The notes: a model not told the origin generated them from the letters alone. A stretch of 64,000 bases of DNA from Crotalaria pallida (GCA_037953625.1 CM075653.1:99985639-100049638); one strand, 5' to 3'. Positions 43,657 through 55,060 are shown, numbered from the stretch's first letter. A program made the numbers and translations.

Positions 43657-45037
43657 TTGCATTGTGTGTCATTTTTGGAAAATCACCATATTAGTCTTAC
43701 TCTAATGTGTTATTGATTCTTAGTTAAATTGTCCTTGATGATATTTGAAATTGTATATGTTAATTGTGTGTGATTCTGTACTGTATTCCAAGTTGGTAAT
43801 GAAGCATTTGTGTTTGATTTGTGTTTGGTCTTTTAAAACTGAGTTTTTACTTTCTGTTCTGTCAAAATACTCGAGTTTTTCCAAAAACACTCGAGTATTT
43901 TAATTCAAAATTAAATCAGTTTTAAATTGAAAAAGTTTTTAATCAGGGTCTGAGAAAAATACTCGAGTGTTTCTCAAAACACTCGAGTCTTTATTAAAAT
44001 ACTCGAGTGTTTTTCGAAACACTCGAGTCTTTCGAAACCCCCAATTTTTGAACTTTCAGACCAAACTCGAGTATTTTCCAAAAACTCGAATATTTTGCGT
44101 TTTCCTGAAATTTGAACTTTCGGACCAAACTCGAGTTTTTCAATTTTTACTCGAGTTTTCTGGGGAAATCTGGGCTGAGTCACGATCGACTCGAGTATAT
44201 TTTCAAAAACTCGAGTATATCCTAAAGAACAACTCGAGTATTTATGAATATACTCGAGTATTTTGAACTGTTTATATATACTCTCAGACTCGAGTTTTTT
44301 GCGACCCTCTTCTCTCTCGGTTTTCTCATATCTCTCTCCTCAAAACTCAGATTTTCCTCAAAGTTTTGTCAAATCTTACTAGTTTTTCATCCTCTAAACT
44401 CTTCTCTCGGTTTTATTCTCCTCCAGATGCTCCAGCTCCTTCGATGTTTTGATGATGTTGACCTTTGGATTTTATCTTAGTTTTCATTCTGTTTTTATCA
44501 TGTTGGTCTTTGTTACATTTTCTGTATTTTGAGAACTTGGTGTTTTGAGACTTTGGGTTTATTATTGCACCTTTGATTTGGACCTTTTATGATGTTTTTA
44601 TGTTAATGAATTTGGTCTTCATTATGATGTTTGTGCAAAGCTTCAGGGGGAGCTCTTTATCGTTATTATATCTCCGTTTTATTTGCATAGTTGGTTATGG
44701 GGTTTTTCGATTATGCACCTCTCCTCCCTTGATCTTTTTCCTAAATTGTTACATCTTTTTTGGCGTATGACAAAAAGGGGGAGAGATATTATACACTTGT
44801 CTTGATATTGTTGCACCTAAAATTCTCTAATTATGGTATATACTCTGATAATTGTTAAATACTCTAATACCATAGGCTTGGTGCTAAAATTAAATTGTCA
44901 TAACATCTTGCACAAGCTGAATTTTTAGATAGGTGAAAAGTATCATATAGTGAGGGGGAGTTGCATTTTCAAGTGGATTCAAGCTCAACAAATGGTACAA
45001 GTGTTAATTATTTTGTCATCACCAAAAAGGGGGAGAT
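43657..45037 (+). other. 3' non-coding region of the Sirevirus-like element
   Basis: No env-like open frame. It contains 14 ACTCGAGT palindromes (43869-44297) and four purine tracts (near 44645, 44773, 44955 and the main one CCAAAAAGGGGGAGAT at 45022-45037). Multiple polypurine tracts are a known Sirevirus trait. Confidence 0.75.
43869..44297. promoter_or_regulatory. ACTCGAGT palindromes phased at 20 bp, 3' region
   Basis: The clearest run is 43961, 43981, 44001, 44021: four copies exactly 20 bp apart. The pairs 43869/43889 and several more up to 44297 keep 20 bp (one near 44065 is 19 bp with a mutated partner). The bases between copies vary, so this is spacing and not simple tandem identity. 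Confidence 0.7.
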
Positions 45038-46612
45038 TGTGAATTCAATGCTCCTAATTAGGTGGATTATGTTTTGATGATGACAAAATAATTAACAAAT
45101 CATGCCTTGAAGATATTGCAACATCAACATCAACAAGAAGTCAAGAAAAGAAGACAAGTGCCCAATCATTGTCAATCAAATATTAATTGTAAATTTCTAA
45201 TTTATGTTGAGAGTGGTTGAGAGTGGGTAGAAATAGTTAGTCTCTTCTAGGAATAAATTTTTATATGTTTATTAAGTTGAGATTGACCAAAAATTAATAC
45301 TTGAGAGGAAAAATAAAATTGAAAAATAATTTTTCCCATATCTGATCAAAATACTCGAGTATTTTGATAAAGACTCGAGTATATATTCGAGTATTTATAG
45401 AAAAACTCGAGTATTTGTGCCAGGTCAGCAAATATGACCGTTAGTCTGGTTCGTGCACCAATTCACTCGTGACCGACCAAAAAGACTCGAGTATTTACCA
45501 AAAGACTCGAGTATTTTTGTCCAGTCAGCAAAAATGAACGTTGGAGAGACTCAAAAACCCAATTGAGGGCATTTGAGTCTCATCCAACCCAAGAGAGCAA
45601 TTCAGAACCAGATTGTAAAATTTCTCTTTGAATTTGTGCAAGAACAAACAAGACAACAAGATCATATTGATTCAAGCTTTCTTAATTTCCTCTTCTCAAG
45701 TGTTAATTCCCAAAAAGCTCAACTTCTCACTCATATTGTCATTTTATTCCAAGTTGAGTTTTAGGCCTCAATTCTTACATTGAGTTGTGCTTATTTGTGC
45801 TAATCCATTGTGAGATTAGTAATACACATACAAAAAGCTTGATTATTCAAAGTCTTGGATTGTTCCCAAGCAAACCCTAAGTGGCTTAGGGTGTTGGAAG
45901 TCTTGAGAGGTTCTCAAGCACAAGACTAGGAGGTTCCTAGCCCGGTGGAGTTTCTTGAAGGGAGTTCAAGGAAGCTTTGTGAAGAGTTCTTCAATCACCG
46001 GAATCAAATTGGGGTAGAAATCAAGAGTTTGGTACACTCTTGAAAGGGTTAGGTTGAGTGAGGCCATTCTCAAGCAATCCTTTGTAATTTCTAACAATTT
46101 GATTATTAGTAGAAACTCCTAAGTGATTAGGAGGACTGGATGTAGCTCATTGTTGGAGTGAACCAGGATAAAATTGCTTGAGTGTTGGTTTATTGCTTTT
46201 AATATACTTTCTATCTCAATAGACTTAAGTCATTTCAATCAATTAGGATTTATACAATTAGGTAGCAAGTTCAAGGAATCTTTGTGTTTAAAAGTTATTT
46301 AGATTGCTTGCTATTCTGTTGGATAAGTTCCTGTTTATTATTGAATTGATTTGAGTTAAATTGCTGAATTTTCGTTTCTGGTTTTTCTGCTATCTGATAG
46401 GAAAAACTCGAGTATTTCAGAAAAGACTCGAGTTGTTCATCACTGAAAAACTCGAGTATTTCACAAAAGACTCGAGTCTTTTGTGTCTGATTCCAGAAAA
46501 TTCAGTCTTAGCTCCATTCTTCAATTATCAATCCAAATATTTGGTATTAGTGCTTCAAAATACTATTCACCCCCCTCTAGTATTTGCTTAGCCCGCTTGT
46601 TGATTTCCAACA
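45038..46612 (+). repeat. 3' LTR of the Sirevirus-like element
   Basis: 1,575 bp, same length as the 5' LTR, about eight substitutions by eye (for example one ACTCGAG copy changed to ATTCGAG near 45382). Confidence 0.92.
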
Positions 46613-49099
46613 CATGCAAGGTGAATGTGTTTATGTGATTAAACATGTTTACTTAAGGTATATGAACTCTTTTGAATGTTGAAATTGGTTAGATTTGAGT
46701 ATGGAAAGGAATGGTTTGCAAAACCTCATATTTCAGTGTGCTAACTGCACAATCTAACCGGTTACTCGATAATTGTAACCGGTTAGACACTGTAAAATTG
46801 TCAAAGAAAATAAGTTTCTGAAATCAGTTCTGTGGTCTTATCAACGTTACTCAAATCTAGACCCTAATTTCACTGGAATTCAATCTGAAACGAAGTTGAT
46901 TTTATTGTAATAATTCAGATTGAAAATTGAGAGTTAATACCTTAAGTTAATGAGATAGTTTCAAGAGGAAATTATGCTCATTGGACAATGAAATGTGATT
47001 TAGACTTTTGAATGATATAAACAGTGGTTTTGAGGTATAAACATTTTTAAACTGGTTTATGGATTGGGTAGGGAATTCAAGAAAAAGGGTTTTCTGAATT
47101 ACAATGGTAAACAGTTCAGGTCTGTAATTCTAACCGGTTAGCCTGAAACTGTAACCGGTTAGTACCTGAATCTGAAAAATAAAAAGTTAAGTTTTTGAAT
47201 ACCATTGACTTTGTTTTACCCAATCTAAGTTTAATGGCATGTTTTGAGATAATTCAAAGGAGAATTTTGTGTCAAAGACTATACCTCAAATAAATCATTC
47301 AAAAGAGAAATTGGAACATTTCTAAATCACAGTAATTAATGGAAAGACCAACCTTAGTAATTATGTATGCAATGCATGCATAGAGAAAGGTGATGAAATA
47401 GGTTGGCAAGGATTGTTTGTGATATTCGGGGTACACGATCCTGTACTCTAGGAGTACTAAACCGATGCAACCAACTTGATGACACATTCTGGGAATGTGG
47501 CCATTGTCTGGGACATGGTTTCTTAGACGCGTTCTGGGAACGTGATGCACACTCTGGGAGTGATGCTTGATTTTATTCCAAGTATGGTTTGCGATACATT
47601 CTGGGAACGTATGTGTGTCCTGGGAACACGTTGGTATAATAATAGAATTAAAGATAAAACCAACCTTGATGATTGTGCATTCATATAGAATGGAAGTTTG
47701 GTTGGTAGGAACGTTTATCATATTCTGGGAATATGAGGAGGGTACTCTGGGAGTACCAAATTATAACCTACTTTATGACACATTATAGATATGTGGCCAG
47801 TGTCTGGGACCTGGTTTTATAACGTATGTTAGTGTTCTGGGAACACATTGATATGCAACCTACTTGATGACACATTATAGATATGTGGCCAGTGTCCGGG
47901 AACTGGTTTTTATGTGTTCTGGTAACGTGATGCACACTCTGGGAGTGATGCTTATTTATCCAAGTATGGTTTGCTACACGTTCTGGGAACGTGTTGCACA
48001 CTCTGGGAGTGTTGCGTATTTATCCAAGTATGGTTTGGCATTACGTTCTGGGAACGAATGTCAGTGTTCCGGGAACACAACGGTGTATTGGATGGACGTC
48101 CAAGATGGACTTTTAGAGGCCTCAGTTGTGGAAGGAAATCATGCATCATGCCACCTGCATTGAAAGAATTGTTATGACTAACCGGGTGTGCTCATATGAT
48201 TATGCATCATGATTTGCTACATGTTAACTTGTGGATGTTAGTTTTATTCTCATTTGATTATGCGAATATGTATAGCTAACCCCCATGCCCTTATTAGGTG
48301 TTGATCGTGCATCTAGCTTGCACAAGAATCAGTAAAGGGAGATGTCCCTTAGGTGCATGCAGAGTATAGAAAGTATGGGTTGGAAACCCGTTCAGATATC
48401 GAGGATCCGACCAGAAGGATGTTTGGACAAAGGACCAGTGACCAGCTCTATAACATTTCTATTTTTAATAGAACTTATATGATACATATTTTGGAAAAAG
48501 GTATCATAAGAGGAATTCAGCTTCATAATTATACTTATTTGGTATTAATGAATTTGTTACACTTGATATATTTTGGGGTACAATATGATGATTTTACTAT
48601 GTTTCCGCAAACTCTGATTTTGGTAGTCAACCTTTATCATTGATCAAGGGTTTCTAAAATTAAATTTTCAAGGGAAGGGAAAATTCTTATTTTCAGATCT
48701 TTTTCCAACGATAACAAGTCCAAGTTTTCATAAACTTCTTACTTTTCTTATAAAGTAAGATGATATACAAGGAGTGTTACAATAACAACTTATACTATAT
48801 ATTCATTGAAAAATTTAAAGAAATATGTTATAAAAAATTTTGATTTTATTCTCTAAAAATTATACTGGGAGGATTTTTTATTTACAAAATACCCTAATTG
48901 CCGGTGTTTTTTTGGTTAAACCATTTTAAAATAATCACATTTTTGTAGTACTAAATTTATATTTTTTTTAAATTTATTTTGTCTATTAACTCATAAAATT
49001 GTTATTGTACTCTCAAAATTTAAATTTGCTTTTTTATTATTCCAATATTAAAATTTTTAAATTTAACTTAATAATTAACACTGCCGATATTAATTCGTA

Positions 49100-49392
49100 C
49101 CGCCTCCGTCTCATTATCTTGGTAAAAGTTAAACAATTCAATGAAAATAATAGAACATCGGTTTAATATAATACATGATTCATCATTAATTACTCATTTA
49201 TATTATAGAAATTTAATATCATTAAAATTAATACATCTTACAATATTGTCTACAAAAAAATCTTTAAATATATTTTTCTTAGTTACTTATCAATCATCGA
49301 TACAATATATAACATTTGTCCTTTTTTTAAAAAATTTTAATATGGTTCAAATTTTTTTGCATTTTTTTGCTACGATAATGGGACGGAGGCAG
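49100..49392. mobile_element. Stowaway-like MITE, 293 bp
   Basis: Terminal repeats CCGCCTCCGTCTCATTATC and GATAATGGGACGGAGGCAG are inverted matches (17 of 19), flanked by TA at 49098-49099 and 49393-49394. There is no coding capacity. Confidence 0.82.
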
Positions 49393-50158
49393 TATAATTT
49401 TCACAGGTGTCTCTATACCAAATTAATTAGTTGTATTTTACTTTGGTAGTATATGTTTAGTTATTCTGTCTACATAACAAACTCATTATCTCAGTATATA
49501 TAACACCTTTTATGTCTTTCAATTCTATCTATTTTGTTTTTTTTCCATACTTTTTTTTAAGTTAATCTGTTCATTGTATATTAACATAATTGTAAATCCA
49601 GATCAGATTATTAATTTCAAACTCTAGCCGCTGATATATTTACTTTACAATTTGCATTTATCACCATGCAACAAACTCTTCAACTATAATTTTTGAAATT
49701 TATTCTGGTAGCTTATAATTTTTGTCACGGTAAACTAAAATTAGCATAGGTGAACGTAAAAACAAAAAAAGAGAAATGCATTCAAAAATTTATTAAACTC
49801 CTTAATTTCAATGATCAAGACTTGATTTTATGTAAATTTTTACACCAAAATTGTATTAAAACTGGTTATTGCCTTGATGTGATGTAGTCTCTAGGTGATT
49901 ATATTCTCATACTTAGCACTTACTTCTATTTTTATTTTAATTCTTTTTCCTTCTCCTGAGAAGCAACTCATCTCCTTTCTTTAATGCTATCACATTATCC
50001 ATCTATGTATTTATCCTTGACTGATACGCATCTTGCCACCCAAAGTCCAATAACTCTGCTACAAAATGCATTTCGTATAAAACAATTACCAAACCAAAGC
50101 AATAGTCGTTAACAGATTTATATTATAAGCAATATACAGTAAACGAGAAGACTGGTGC

Positions 50159-50163
<5 letters not shown>

Positions 50164-50190
<27 letters not shown>
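50164..50190. repeat. (TA)n microsatellite
   Basis: Alternating TA run of about 27 bp. Confidence 0.85.
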
Positions 50191-50737
50191 TCCAAATCCC
50201 TTTTATATTTAACTATCACATTTAAACACCAAGCACAGTAAATACATATTCCCAGTTTACTTTGTAATTTTTTTTCCTAATTTTCTTCATACACCTTCAA
50301 TATATTTCTTTACTTTAAAATTCCATAATATGAGCTTCCATAACATTTTCGGTTTCTGTTTATTAGAAATAAAAAAACACTTCAATATCAAACGTGCTCA
50401 TGCTATAATTTCTTTAAATAATTGATTAACCTTAGGATACAATATTTATGTTTAGTTTGTAAGATTTCTATGTCAAATGTTTATCATACAGTTCCTGCCA
50501 CTTATTTTAATTCACCAAATAATTTTAAATATAGAAAATAGCACAACACAGTTTAACTAGAGTACCTTTGACGAACTGTTTCATATCAAGCCAATTGCAA
50601 AGCACAGCTGAATGTTTTTTTGATTTTGACATTGCACTATACATATATATATTATTCTTCTTCTTCTTTTTAAAATACTTCTCACTAAATTTGTGCAGAA
50701 ACTGAAGCAACTGATTATCGTAGTAAAATGAAGACTA

Positions 50738-50741
<4 letters not shown>

Positions 50742-50790
<49 letters not shown>
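50742..50790. repeat. (TA)n microsatellite
   Basis: Alternating TA run of about 49 bp, the longest in the window. Confidence 0.9.
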
Positions 50791-50793
<3 letters not shown>

Positions 50794-51092
50794 AAGGGAA
50801 TCAAAAAGATAACGATATCAAACTCTTTGGAATATCTATCTGTAATCATGTCTCGATTACATCTTTATCTGTTCATTTTGAACCAACTATTTATAACAAC
50901 TACTGTGTATTATTTTTTGTGCTTAACTATTAACTTTTCTTTTAATCCAATTACTGATTACTGAGGATTACAATCAATTGGAAAGATAACTCTCACATTA
51001 TTCCAAGAGTCATTCACACATCTCCAAATGCAACACTGCCTTTCATATCCACTGCAAAACGAAAGGTTATTTTCAGAGGTTTCAAACCAGTA

Positions 51093-51360
51093 CTCCCTCC
51101 GGCTTGAAATATAAGCAACAAAAAACACATCTCTCTTGGTTTAAAATATAAGCAAAACTAACCAACTTTCTTAAATTTTATTCCATTCCCAATGTCACTT
51201 TCCAAAAACATCCCTAGAAAATTGTTATCTTATTTAATTTTTGTTTAATTCCCAATGCAACTTTCCTAAAATACCTCTATTCTTTTATAAATTCGAGGAA
51301 ATTAAATACAATCATAAGCGTAAAATTAGTTGGTTTTGCTTATAATTCGAGCCGGAGGGA
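51093..51360. mobile_element. Stowaway-like MITE in the B3-B upstream region
   Basis: After TA: CTCCCTCCGGCTTGAAATAT at the left, with an inverted match ending CGAGCCGGAGGGA at the right. It sits in sequence shared with the left arm (CAAAACGAAAGG on one side, GTCTGCTGCTTGCCAGATTG on the other). The left copy lacks it, so it inserted after the duplication. The right TA is not preserved. Confidence 0.78.
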
Positions 51361-51626
51361 CACCCTTTCGTCTGCTGCTTGCCAGATTGTAATAAATGTC
51401 ACTACAGCCACTGAAAAGTCATATTCTCATCAGTGGCAATTTCCTACTTATAAATATGGTTCCTATAACTTCCACAATTCACACAGTTTATCACCTAAGC
51501 ATTTCACTTTTCCTAAAAAATTCAGAATAGTACTTAGCTTAACCTTTTATCCTATATTCTTTTAAATCTTTTTTCGCTTTCTTATTTACTTTAACTCCAA
51601 TATTCTTTTTTAATTTTAGAAACATT

Positions 51627-51788
51627 ATGGCTCAAATTGAAAACATCAACAACCTGCCAGTTCTGTACCATCAAATGAGGAAACTATTGTTGCTGAAGAA
51701 AATTAGCTTAAATATGAAGATGTTGAAAACATGCGGAAAGATGGAGAGAGTTTGCTTATGTTATGTTCTTTGTCAAAACTTTAAGTAG
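51627..51788 (+). pseudogene. B3-domain pseudogene B, right (inverted) copy with internal deletion
   Basis: Starts MAQIENINNLPVLYHQ, matching the left B3-B exon 1. After residue 16 (51674) it jumps directly to the equivalent of the last 12 codons of the left copy, in a different frame (MRKLLLLKK), and ends at TAG 51786-51788. The whole B3 domain and the intron are gone. The join shows a 2-bp overlap (AT) between the two sides. Only a 53-residue junk product could be made. Confidence 0.75.
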
Positions 51789-52890
51789 TTTATAATTTTA
51801 TTTTCTTAATGTCTGTTAAGTTTGTTCATTTTAATTTCTTAATATGTTTATCCCATGGTTTTTGGTTGATCACTACTATCCTTCTATATAACTTTTATCT
51901 TATTTATTTTTAATTATATTCCAACTCCGTTCCTATTACCCTTTATTTTTATATATTTTAAATGAATTGTAAGTTTTTATAGTTTTTATGCTTCCCTTGC
52001 TTTAAAACTATAAGTCATTATATAGCTCGACTTTACTTATTTGTAATAATAATTAACAAATTATAAATAAATATCAACTTTTAAGTTAACTTTTTAGCAT
52101 GTTCATTTCTTAAAAGTAGCTTTCTAAAAGTTCGCATATACAATGGTTGTGGGATTATTTCATTTTAATAAAAATTATAAATATTAAAATTAGGAAAAAT
52201 GCAGAATTTTATATTTATTCTAATGTCACAAATACCGTATTTTATTTTAATGGTGTAAGTTTTTTATAATTCAACTATATTTAACTCTTACGGAGTACAA
52301 GGTATACTTATATTTATAGGTTTTTAGTGGTTTATGTATTTAACCTTATGAAACAAAATCCACATACATTGAAAGTGCTTCATTCGGAATCATCTTCCAT
52401 TTTTATAATGCAGCCTGTCATTAAACTTTTCCTATATGAGATTTTATAAAATTTTGAAAATATAACAGTGTTTTACAATTAGGAATCTTCACTTTTTAAT
52501 TTAATACTAAGGCACATTCCCTTAGAGATTAAAGTTTAGGCTGACGAATGTATTTGAAACAAATTTCGTATCTATTATTCGTCCATTTCATAAACTTTAA
52601 CCCCAAACGTTGACACTCAAATACAAAAAGGTGTGTTTTCAACAGTAAGAGGTGTGTTTTCGCTAGTATTGGATCTTTGTAAGCAACCCGTTAATTCTAT
52701 GGTGTAATGTATTTGGTTTTGATCTTTATCTGGAAGCAATGCTTTTGCTTCTAGTTTTTAATAAAATTTTATTTGATAAATCTTTCTTTATATATATATA
52801 ATTATGTATTGCTTCTTGGCAAAAAATTTAAATTCCCTATGAGCAGAGGCTTAGATGGGATGACTATAAATATGGCAAGCATTACTAAAT
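51789..52890. other. AT-rich spacer, right-arm counterpart of 2.9-5.2 kb
   Basis: Alignable in blocks with the reverse complement of the left spacer (TATGTTTATCCCATGG; ACAAATTATAAATAAATATC; ACAAATTTCGTATCTATTAT). From about 52620 to 52890 no match is seen and the text may belong to the CACTA element. Confidence 0.55.
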
Positions 52891-52894
52891 TGGT

Positions 52895-53461
52895 ATATGT
52901 TCAAAAATTGAGATTGGCTGGTTCAAAATTAATTTAGATCGGCTCAAAAGAATAATTCAGAGCGGTTCAAAAAGAATAATTCAGAGCGGATCAAAAATTA
53001 ATTCAGAGTAGTTCATTTTTCAGAGCGGTTCATTTTTTAATTCAGAGCGGTTCATTTTTCAGAGCGGTTCATTTTTCAGACCGGTTCAAAGAATTATTCA
53101 GACCGGTTCAAAATTATTATTCAGACCAGTTCAAAGTTATAATTCAGACCGGTTCAATATTATTATTCAGACCGGTTCAAAGAATTATTTAGACCAGTTC
53201 ACAATTATTATTCAGACCGGTTCAAAGAATTATTCAGACCGGTTCAAAATTATTATTCAGACCGGTTCAAAATAATTATTCAGACTGGTTCAAAAATTTA
53301 AGTCAGAGCGGTTAATAACCAGTCTCGTTAATATAAAAAAGACCGGTTTATAACTGGTCTCATTTAACATGTATTTTTAGCAACAGGGGCTTTAAGACCG
53401 GTTCGGAACCGGTCTGAAAAATGGTTCGGAACCGGTCTGAAAAATGTATTTTGTACTAGTG
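52895..53461 (-). mobile_element. CACTA transposon end with subterminal repeats
   Basis: Read on the minus strand it begins CACTAGTACAAAATACATTT, the En/Spm-type terminus. It then has the inverted pair TTCAGACCGGTTCCGAACC and about 18 copies of a 20-24 bp unit centred on GACCGGTTC between 52900 and 53345, like the transposase-binding subterminal repeats of CACTA elements. The insertion point interrupts text shared with the left arm (TAAGCATATA / CATATG). No transposase and no second terminus are visible: a truncated non-autonomous copy. Confidence 0.72.
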
Positions 53462-53557
53462 TATATGCTTACATAGAATACTACCCACTAAAACTATTAC
53501 TCTTCACAATTACTACCCATTCATTCTTCATAGTCAATTTCCTTCATGAATATTATT

Positions 53558-53745
53558 CTATCACTCTTTTTAAAATTCCTTTCCTTCACAAAAGAATACC
53601 ATCCCTCACCAAAGCAGCATTAATTGTTCCTGCTGTAGTTCCACCACTTAATTGTCCACATATCAGCCTTCTTGCCTTCTTCTTTAACAAATACATATGG
53701 TTTTCCAGCATTCAGATGTTCATCTCGAACTTTTGCTGGAATAGG
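53558..53745 (-). pseudogene. B3-domain pseudogene A, right copy, last exon
   Basis: Starts after TGTGCAG at 53746 and reads IPAKVRDEHLNAGKPYVFVK and MWTIKWWNYSRNN, then TAA at 53622-53620. The same frame goes on GEGWYSFVKERNFKKSDRII. It is parallel to the left copy, including the stop codon position (TAG there, TAA here). The intron before it carries the 9.8-kb retrotransposon insertion. Confidence 0.65.
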
Positions 53746-53757
53746 CTGCACACATTT

Positions 53758-53987
53758 TGTAACAGCCCAGCCCCAGCCAGCCGTACGGTACGGGGCACTG
53801 GGGCCCAGCGCACCGCCACGTGGATATTGTCCGCTTTGGGCATCCTTCACCCTCACGGTTTTGCTCTTGGTCTCACACTAACAGTGAGCCCCAAAACGCG
53901 TCCACGTGAGATAAGGTATCTACACCCTATATAAGGCATGCTTCGTTCACCTTACCAGCCGATGTGGGACTAAGGCTTGCCCTTACA
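53758..53987 (-). mobile_element. TRIM-like short LTR
   Basis: 230 bp, TGTAACAGCCCAGCCC to GCCCTTACA. On the minus strand it begins TGTAAGGGCAAGC and contains CCCACATCGGCTGG, GGACGCGTTTTGG and CAAAGCGGACAATATC. This combination is found in a widespread plant family of short LTR repeats. It sits directly inside the CATTT target site and 4 bp from the next LTR. Solo LTR or chimeric end. Confidence 0.62.
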
Positions 53988-54399
53988 TGATTGTAACATC
54001 CTGATTTTCTTTTGTATTATAAATTGTGAGTTTATCAAATTAAATGATTAATTTTTATATATAATTATTAAAGTGTTGGCATTTTCATAACATACCTTAT
54101 ATTATTTCTAATTGACAATTTTATTTATATATATAACTTAAAAGAAAACTCATTTAAAGAAATTACCCTATCTGGAAAATATATTTGTTATGCTTTACTT
54201 TGCTTTTGATATATTAGATACTATTTTATTTCTAATGCTCCCAAACTTTTAACTTTATGACTTTCTTATGTGTATTTATTATATAATAAAATTTTATTGA
54301 AGGTATTTACTGGAATTGAAAATAAATAAAGGTGTGTATTAGTATCTTAAAAAAAAATAATAAATAAAATAAAATGTGTTAGTGTGTGCTGTGAAGGGG

Positions 54400-55060
54400 T
54401 ATGAAACCCTATTCTTTCCCAGGAAGGGTTCAGCAGCCGCCCCCCTCTTCATACCTCCTTCCATCCGTCTCTCTCGCTCTCATGCATCTCTCTCTCACTC
54501 TCCCCGAACCGCCGCCACCAGGAGCAGAAGCCAGCACCGAATCGCCGCCGTCGTCGAACCCGTGGCGCTGCCACTCGCGACCTTCGTTGTCCCTCTATCG
54601 TACGCCACGCGTGCGTTCTTTCCTGTGGTCGCGAACCACTGCTGCTACCATTGGTCCGTGAGTAGCCGTCCATCACCGCGCCACCCACTGGACCAGCCAC
54701 CGCCACCGTTCGCCTTCCTCCTTGGTCGCAGAGCCGCCACTCCGTGGACGAAGATGAAGCAACCACCGCCATTCGCGCCTCCTTCAGGGACGAAGCTCAC
54801 GATCTCTGCCTCTCTCTTTCCCTCCGTGGATCATCGATGTTGCTGTCCACCGCCACTGTGGAGTTCGCTGCCACCGTCCTCCTGGTGCGAACTGAACCGC
54901 CGCCGCTGCCGCCATGGTCCTCGCCACCGTCTCCTCTCTCCGGTTCACATCTGGAACTAAGAGGCTTTCATTCGTGTTCCTTCTCCGCGGGTTGTTACGT
55001 TTGCCGGCCTCGCCACCGACGCCGGTCGTAGACGCCATTGCCGCCATTAAGGGATGGGTG
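54400..55060. other. GC-rich, pyrimidine-rich island in the LTR
   Basis: Strong local rise in GC within an AT-rich LTR, rich in CCGCC, CTCTCT and proline-type codons. Several overlapping frames are open on both strands, but indels between the two LTR copies change their lengths (one frame is 194 codons here and 132 in the other LTR). I read it as a transcript leader or promoter-proximal region, not a protein gene. Confidence 0.5.

Larger units (their letters stand above)
37160..46612 (+). mobile_element. Sirevirus-like Ty1/copia retrotransposon, apparently complete and young
   Basis: 9,453 bp, flanked by CATGC at 37155-37159 and 46613-46617. Both LTRs are 1,575 bp; I count about eight differences by eye, so it inserted recently. 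Features in order: LTR, primer site TGGTATCAGAGC (38737-38748), gag, pol, a 1.4-kb 3' region with several AAAAAGGGGGAG-type polypurine tracts, LTR. Repeated polypurine tracts and a gag with two zinc knuckles and a coiled coil fit the Sirevirus/Maximus lineage. Lineage is likely; completeness rests on open gag and pol. Confidence 0.88.
28804..48781 (+). mobile_element. decayed gypsy (Tekay/Del-like) retrotransposon, interrupted by a copia element
   Basis: LTRs 28804-32208 and 35955-37159 plus 46618-48781 (the second split by the copia insertion). Target duplication ATAAC is perfect at 28799-28803 and 48782-48786. Ends are TGTAACACCCC and GAGTGTTACA. The primer site TGGTATCAGAGC is at 32215-32226 and the polypurine tract AAGTGGGGGAGTAG at 35941-35954, preceded by TTTCGGGGACGAAATTC. 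The internal 3.7 kb has no long open frame but holds RT/RNase H remnants. The LTRs still resemble each other closely, so the internal decay may have been inherited from a defective parent. That point is inference. Confidence 0.88.
35955..48781 (+). repeat. 3' LTR of the decayed gypsy element, split by the copia insertion
   Basis: The first part is 35955-37159 and the second 46618-48781, about 3,369 bp together. It differs from the 5' LTR mainly by indels in the hairpin array (47442-48080). TATA box near 36382; TAACCGGTTA pairs from about 36223, near 46754 and near 47130. Confidence 0.88.
48787..51010. other. AT-rich interval between gypsy element and duplicated arm
   Basis: No coding signal. 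Holds a MITE (49100-49392) and two (TA)n runs. It does not match the left-hand sequence beyond 6110, so it lies inside the duplication hinge. Confidence 0.5.

Noticed and set aside
43657..45037. env-like gene in the Sirevirus-like element
   Set aside because: No frame longer than about 100 codons and no transmembrane pattern kept; the region is mostly palindromes and purine tracts.
28804..48781. Two separate adjacent gypsy elements rather than one
   Set aside because: The outer ATAAC duplication and the match of the split LTR halves to the 5' LTR show a single element with a nested copia insertion.
49141..49449. 102-codon frame on +
   Set aside because: Falls inside and across the edge of the Stowaway-like MITE; AT-rich by-product.
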